DNA of 11,252 nucleotides, taken from Chitinophaga pinensis (GTDB lineage Bacteria > Bacteroidota > Bacteroidia > M30B66). Numbering within the stretch: position 1 is the stretch's first letter; each line of letters begins with the position of its first letter. The translations under genes and the position numbers were made by a program. The stretch covers positions 1-11,252 of the forward strand of contig CALQRR010000018.1 in NCBI GenBank assembly GCA_943333015.1, written 5' to 3'. Positions 7,467 through 11,252 of this stretch are shown piece after piece. Under the pieces are notes generated by a model. It was given only the letters and a program-made list of their open reading frames with translations. It did not search any database and was not told where the DNA came from.

Positions 7467-9233
7467 TCAGGACCTTTGTTCGCTCAGTTGATCTTTAAAC
7501 TGAAGTTCAAACAAATGCTTGTAAAATCCATTTTGACGGAGCAGTTCTTGGTGGTTGCCCTGTTCCAGAATTCGTCCCTGATCCATCACCAAAATCACAT
7601 CTGCTTTTTGAATGGTAGCCAATCGATGCGCAATAACTATGGATGTTCGATTATGTGTTACGGTATCAATCGCTTTCTGAATCAGCTCTTCCGTTTCGGT
7701 ATCTACGGATGAAGTGGCCTCGTCCAACACCAGAATGGCCGGATTAAACAAGTATGCCCGGATAAACGCGATGAGCTGACGCTGACCCGCACTGAGCATA
7801 CCGCCGCGTTCCATCACATTGAAATCATATCCGCCCGGCAATCGGCGAATAAATGCATCGGCTCCCACTTTTTCAGCAGCAGCAATAATTTCCGCACGAC
7901 TGATTTCTGGATTATTGAGTGTGATGTTGTTGGCGATGGTATCGGAAAACAGAAAAACATCCTGCAAGACAACCGCTACCTGACTTCGAATCGCTTGGGC
8001 ATTGTATTCCCGAATATCAACTCCATCAATTCGGATATTGCCTTTTTGGTAATCGTAAAACCGGTTAATGAGATTGATGATGGTTGTTTTTCCTGAGCCA
8101 GTTGCTCCCACAATGGCAATGGTGCTGCCTGGTGGTGCTTCAAAACTCAAATCACGGAGAATCCATTCTTCCTCATTATACGCCATCCACACGTGTTCAA
8201 AATTGATCTGTCCACGAAGTGTTTCTGGTTTAATATCGCCAGTATCGGCAATGTATTCGTGTGTGTCGAGCACGGCAAACACTCGTTCGGAACTCACCAT
8301 GCCCATTTGTAAGGTATTAAACCGGTCTGCCAGTGTGCGGATTGGTCTGAAAAGCATGTTCACGTACAGCGTAAATGCCACCAGATTTCCAATCGTAAAC
8401 GAGCCTTCAATCACACCTCGGGCACCCAGCCAAATGAGCAATCCGATGGAAACAGCACTGAGGATTTCCACGATCGGCAGAAAAACGGAATAATGCCAAA
8501 CAGAACGGATATGTGCCCTTGCATGCGCGTGATTGATTTCTCGGAACAGGTCCATTTCTTCTTTCTCCCGATTAAAGATCTGCACGATGTTCATGCCCGT
8601 AATGTGCTCCTGCACAAATGTATTAAGTCGTCCGACCTGTGTTCTTACATCCTGAAATGCAGACTTGATTCCGTTTTTAAAAATGTTCGTCGCAACAAGT
8701 AATAATGGGATGGTCGAAATCGAAATCAGCGTCAATCGCCAATCGGTCCAAAACATGACACATAATACAACGGATAGCTGCAGGAGATCTCCAAAGACAA
8801 TGACGACCCCTTCTGTAAAAATGCTGGCAATGGTTTCAATATCGCTCACCACGCGGGTTACGAGCATGCCAATGGGATTGTTATCGAAATACTTGATGCG
8901 TAACCGGGTGATGTGGTTGAATACATCCGTACGCATGTCGCGAATAACGCTCTGACCAAGCAGATTGGTGATGTAATTACTGAAAAATTGTCCCAATGCT
9001 TCCACCAGCAGGACACCAATCATGATCAACGTCATGCTCAACAACATGGACGGATTGGCCGTGAGGATGTAATGATCGACTGTATACTGAATGAGCAACG
9101 GTCTCACGGGTGATAAGAAAGCCATGAAAATGGTTAGACCAACCGAAGTCCACAGCCAGGTTTTGTAGGGCTTCACATAGGCTATTACGCGCCTCAATAA
9201 TGTAAAATCAAAGGCTTTGCCTGATACGCTCAT
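7467..9233 (-). CDS. Type I ABC exporter, fused membrane and ATP-binding half-transporter (MsbA/MdlB-like)
   Basis: A 588-residue half-transporter expected to work as a homodimer or heterodimer in the inner membrane, exporting lipids, peptides or drugs. Six membrane segments are visible at about 25-48, 62-85, 139-162, 165-186, 249-271 and 278-298. The nucleotide-binding domain has all motifs: Walker A GATGSGKTT at 376-384 (K382), Q-loop Q424, signature LSAGQ at 480-484, Walker B with D504 and the catalytic E505, and the H-loop H536. Catalytic residues are canonical, so each site should hydrolyse ATP. The substrate is not deducible; MsbA-like lipid export is only one option. The start codon overlaps the truA stop by four bases (ATGA), indicating translational coupling, and a TAnnTTTG box seven bases upstream suggests it also has its own promoter. 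No clear terminator follows the stop. Confidence 0.95.
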   Translation of the reverse strand: MSVSGKAFDFTLLRRVIAYVKPYKTWLWTSVGLTIFMAFLSPVRPLLIQYTVDHYILTANPSMLLSMTLIMIGVLLVEALGQFFSNYITNLLGQSVIRDMRTDVFNHITRLRIKYFDNNPIGMLVTRVVSDIETIASIFTEGVVIVFGDLLQLSVVLCVMFWTDWRLTLISISTIPLLLVATNIFKNGIKSAFQDVRTQVGRLNTFVQEHITGMNIVQIFNREKEEMDLFREINHAHARAHIRSVWHYSVFLPIVEILSAVSIGLLIWLGARGVIEGSFTIGNLVAFTLYVNMLFRPIRTLADRFNTLQMGMVSSERVFAVLDTHEYIADTGDIKPETLRGQINFEHVWMAYNEEEWILRDLSFEAPPGSTIAIVGATGSGKTTIINLINRFYDYQKGNIRIDGVDIREYNAQAIRSQVAVVLQDVFLFSDTIANNITLNNPEISRAEIIAAAEKVGADAFIRRLPGGYDFNVMERGGMLSAGQRQLIAFIRAYLFNPAILVLDEATSSVDTETEELIQKAIDTVTHNRTSIVIAHRLATIQKADVILVMDQGRILEQGNHQELLRQNGFYKHLFELQFKDQLSEQRS

Positions 9234-10030
9234 GGGTGGGCAAAGATAGAGGAATTGCCTGCTGATGCAGAATCATTTCCTACAAGTGAAAGGATGTTTT
9301 CGGGATAGCCGACTTCTGTCAGAAATAATCCACACGCTGGAACGCTCATACCTGCTTGAGAGCGGTTTTGTGAGGCAATGATCTGGGTCATTTCTTCTAC
9401 CGAACGTTTGCCCTGTCCCATTTCGAGCAGGGTACCAACCACCGCCCGAACCATGTTCCGCAAGAAGCGATCGGCGCGAATGGTGAAAACCAGCATCCCG
9501 TTTTTTTCCTCCCAAACCGCCTGTGTAACGGTGCAGATGTTTGTAAACACCTGTGTATGCACTTTCGAAAACGCTCCAAAATCCTGTTTGCCGAGAAGCT
9601 GTCTGGCGGCCAGATTCATGGCTTCCACATCGAGCGTTCCAAACAGATAATGCGCTAAATGATCATGAAATGGATTGCGTTCAGTGGTAATCCGGTATTC
9701 GTATTGCCGATAAACGGCATCAAAACGGGCATGCGCCGTATCTGCCACCGCATGCAGCGACCGAAACTGAATACCCGGAATTTTCATGGATGTGAGTTTG
9801 TTGAGCAGCACTGTGGCATTCTCAATAGGCTGATCCACATCAAAGTGTGCATAGACATCTTCGGCATGCACACCCGTATCGGTCCTGCCACAGCCCAGTG
9901 TTTCAATTTCCTGCCTTAATACGAGCGATAATGCACGGTTGACGGCCTGCTGCACAGACGTGGCATTGTTTTGAACCTGCCAGCCGTGGTAGTCTGTACC
10001 TTTGTATCGTAAGCGGATGAAATAGCGCAT
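9230..10030 (-). CDS. truA: tRNA pseudouridine(38-40) synthase TruA
   Basis: This cytoplasmic enzyme converts uridines 38-40 in the tRNA anticodon stem-loop to pseudouridine. From the ATG at 10030 the protein has 266 residues and begins MRYFIRLRYKGTDYHGWQ, which matches the usual TruA N-terminus. The catalytic aspartate is D51 in GCGRTDTGVHA. Further family marks are the ARFDA/YRQYEYRI region, FGAFSK, RADRFLRNMVRAVVGTLLE and the closing PACGLFLTEVGYP. A frame extension to an ATG at 10060 would add ten residues (MSDPACNFAA) that are atypical and would cover a perfect -7 promoter box at 10043-10036, so I prefer 10030. The C-terminal tail of about 20 residues after GYPENIL is Ser/Asn-rich and unlike the core. 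The stop overlaps the next gene, an ABC exporter, by four bases. The last codons also form that gene's candidate promoter. Confidence 0.95.
   Translation of the reverse strand: MRYFIRLRYKGTDYHGWQVQNNATSVQQAVNRALSLVLRQEIETLGCGRTDTGVHAEDVYAHFDVDQPIENATVLLNKLTSMKIPGIQFRSLHAVADTAHARFDAVYRQYEYRITTERNPFHDHLAHYLFGTLDVEAMNLAARQLLGKQDFGAFSKVHTQVFTNICTVTQAVWEEKNGMLVFTIRADRFLRNMVRAVVGTLLEMGQGKRSVEEMTQIIASQNRSQAGMSVPACGLFLTEVGYPENILSLVGNDSASAGNSSIFAHP
9241..9248 (-). promoter_or_regulatory. Candidate -7 promoter box for the ABC exporter, inside the 3' end of truA
   Basis: TATCTTTG (minus strand, 9248-9241) is a perfect match to the Bacteroidota -7 consensus TAnnTTTG. It ends seven bases before the ATG at 9233, which predicts a transcript start about three bases before the start codon. 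The box is encoded by the last truA codons (Ser-Ile-Phe-Ala). No TTG is found 17-23 bases upstream, which lowers confidence. Confidence 0.4.
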
Positions 10031-10035
10031 TGCGG

Positions 10036-10043
10036 CAAAGTTA
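10036..10043 (-). promoter_or_regulatory. Candidate -7 promoter box for truA
   Basis: TAACTTTG (minus strand, 10043-10036) matches TAnnTTTG perfectly and ends five bases before the ATG at 10030. The predicted transcript start is about two bases before that ATG, so the message would be almost leaderless. This position supports 10030 over 10060 as the start of truA. A TTG element at the usual distance is missing. Confidence 0.45.
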
Positions 10044-10233
10044 CACGCAGGATCACTCATTCACATTTTTTTGTTGGTGAATTATGCAAAAGGGCTGTTG
10101 GAATCCGGACAATTCACACGAATATTGGTATTTAGATCACTCAATTATGGGTGTTTTTCTTTAACGGGTATACATTCTAGGTGAATGGATTCGTTAGTGA
10201 GTGCATCTTTAACATTTTTTAAAACTTTACATC

Positions 10234-10264
10234 TTGACGCTAGACAAGCATTCTACTTTCTTTG
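10234..10264 (+). promoter_or_regulatory. Promoter for the MoxR-family ATPase gene
   Basis: TTG at 10234-10236, a 20-base spacer, and TTTCTTTG at 10257-10264 fit the Bacteroidota pattern TTG-N17-23-TAnnTTTG with one mismatch in the -7 box. The predicted start is near 10268, giving a leader of about 19 bases before the ATG at 10287. It is the only promoter in the window with both elements at an ideal spacing. The rest of the 10061-10233 gap shows nothing I can assign. Confidence 0.55.
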
Positions 10265-10286
10265 CGCCTCAAATTTGATTCACATT

Positions 10287-11252
10287 ATGGCAGACATCCG
10301 GGAAATCAACGAACGTATCGAACGTGAATCGGCGTTCATTGAGTTACTCAAAATGGAACTCGAAAAGGTTATTATTGGTCAGCATTACATGATCGATCGT
10401 TTACTGATCGGGCTTTTAGCAAATGGGCATATTCTACTGGAGGGTGTTCCCGGTTTGGCAAAGACGCTGGCGATAAAAAGTCTGGCACAAACGGTTGATG
10501 CACATTTCAGCCGTATTCAGTTCACTCCTGATTTGCTTCCAGCCGATTTGGTAGGAACGATGATTTACAATCAGAAACGGGAAGAATTCAGTGTTCGGAA
10601 GGGGCCAATTTTCGCCAATTTCATTCTGGCAGATGAAATCAACCGCGCACCGGCAAAGGTGCAGAGTGCACTTTTGGAAGCGATGCAGGAACGTCAGGTG
10701 ACCATTGGTGATACGACTCACAAATTGCCGGAACCATTTCTGGTGCTTGCCACGCAAAATCCAGTAGAGCAGGAGGGAACCTATCCGCTGCCGGAAGCAC
10801 AAGTCGATCGATTTATGCTCAAAGTGGTGATTGGCTATCCAACAAAAGAAGAAGAAACCCGGATTATCCGCAGCAACCTCGCCGCTGAATATCCAAAACC
10901 CAATCAGGTGGTTCATCCAGATCAGATTCTCAAAGCACGTCAAGTGGTTCGGGAAGTATATATGGATGAGAAAATTGAGAAGTACATTATCGATATAGTC
11001 TTTGCCACCCGTTTTCCGAAAGATCACAACTTGGCAAAATACCAACCGCTGATTAGCTTTGGCGCATCACCACGCGCTTCTATCAGTCTGGCGCTGGCTG
11101 CTAAAGCGTATGCTTTCATCAAACGACGCGGTTATGTGATTCCCGAAGATGTGCGCGCCGTCTGCATGGATGTGCTCCGTCACCGTATCGGTCTCACCTA
11201 CGAAGCCGAAGCCGAAAACATCACCACCGAACACATCATCAATGAGATTTTG
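10287..11252 (+). CDS. MoxR-family AAA+ ATPase, 3' end cut by window edge
   Basis: The frame is open from the ATG at 10287 to the window edge, giving 322 residues. Most family members are only slightly longer, so little is missing. The AAA_3-type core is complete: Walker A GVPGLAKT at 53-60 (K59), Walker B ending in D116-E117 within LADEINRAPAKVQ, sensor 1 N158 in ATQNP, the arginine-finger region QVDRF with R175, and sensor 2 R263 in GASPRA. The C-terminal helical lid domain follows. MoxR ATPases act as chaperone-like motors that insert cofactors or remodel partners, commonly with von Willebrand A-domain proteins. In Bacteroidota such a gene usually heads a run encoding a DUF58 protein and Bat-type VWA and TPR proteins, but those would lie outside this window. 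It is transcribed away from truA from its own promoter. Confidence 0.94.
   Translation, partial: MADIREINERIERESAFIELLKMELEKVIIGQHYMIDRLLIGLLANGHILLEGVPGLAKTLAIKSLAQTVDAHFSRIQFTPDLLPADLVGTMIYNQKREEFSVRKGPIFANFILADEINRAPAKVQSALLEAMQERQVTIGDTTHKLPEPFLVLATQNPVEQEGTYPLPEAQVDRFMLKVVIGYPTKEEETRIIRSNLAAEYPKPNQVVHPDQILKARQVVREVYMDEKIEKYIIDIVFATRFPKDHNLAKYQPLISFGASPRASISLALAAKAYAFIKRRGYVIPEDVRAVCMDVLRHRIGLTYEAEAENITTEHIINEIL

Noticed and set aside
8068..8493. A 141-codon open frame on the plus strand
   Set aside because: It is antisense to the ATP-binding and late membrane region of the ABC exporter and shows no domain or upstream signal.
10077..10117. Inverted repeat GTGAATT/AATTCAC between truA and the MoxR gene
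   Set aside because: Seven-base arms separated by 27 bases are expected to occur by chance about twice in a gap of this size, and no tract or paired element supports a function.
10434..11045. A 203-codon open frame on the minus strand
   Set aside because: It lies wholly antisense to the MoxR ATPase, whose motifs are complete in the other strand. The translated product has no recognisable domain and is rich in residues expected from antisense reading.
1..11252. Search for CRISPR arrays, insertion sequences, tRNA or rRNA genes
   Set aside because: No regularly spaced repeats, terminal inverted repeats, transposase motifs or RNA-gene signatures were seen; nearly all bases belong to intact protein genes.

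Overview
The window reads as a chromosomal segment of a Bacteroidota bacterium. The evidence is an adjacent SusC-type TonB-dependent receptor and SusD-type lipoprotein, TAnnTTTG-type promoter boxes in front of several starts, A-rich or absent Shine-Dalgarno sequences, and a MoxR ATPase of the kind that heads Bat-type operons. I cannot assign a class or genus. Base composition is moderate and uneven: the histidine kinase gene is AT-rich and truA is clearly richer in GC.

Layout from left to right. Positions 1-336 (minus) hold the N-terminal 112 residues of a CYTH-domain protein that runs off the left edge. A 72-base divergent promoter region separates it from 409-2592 (plus), a soluble sensor histidine kinase with an unrecognised N-terminal segment, three PAS-like modules and a HisKA/HATPase core, but no receiver domain. 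A strong hairpin at 2605-2643 with A- and T-tracts on its two sides serves as a shared terminator between the kinase and the convergent susCD pair. That pair occupies 2655-7259 (minus): the receptor gene comes first (4068-7259), and the lipoprotein gene follows 21 bases later (2655-4046). Together they should form an outer-membrane nutrient-import complex. No glycosidase, peptidase, ECF sigma or anti-sigma gene lies in the window to reveal the substrate.

After a 207-base leader and intergenic region comes a second minus-strand unit: truA (tRNA pseudouridine synthase, best start 10030), whose stop overlaps by 4 bases the start of a type I ABC exporter (7467-9233). Both genes carry a perfect TAnnTTTG box only 5-7 bases before the start codon, which suggests nearly leaderless transcripts, one of them starting inside the end of truA. 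Divergently, a promoter at 10234-10264 drives a MoxR-family AAA+ ATPase that starts at 10287 and is cut by the right edge after 322 codons.

The genes look like ordinary core or accessory functions in intact form. I see no mobile element, CRISPR array, tRNA or rRNA, and no convincing new system. The items most worth a second look are the compact near-leaderless promoters, the unplaced PAS kinase beside an unassigned susCD pair, repeat motifs in the susC leader, and an acidic calcium-loop-like insert in the receptor.
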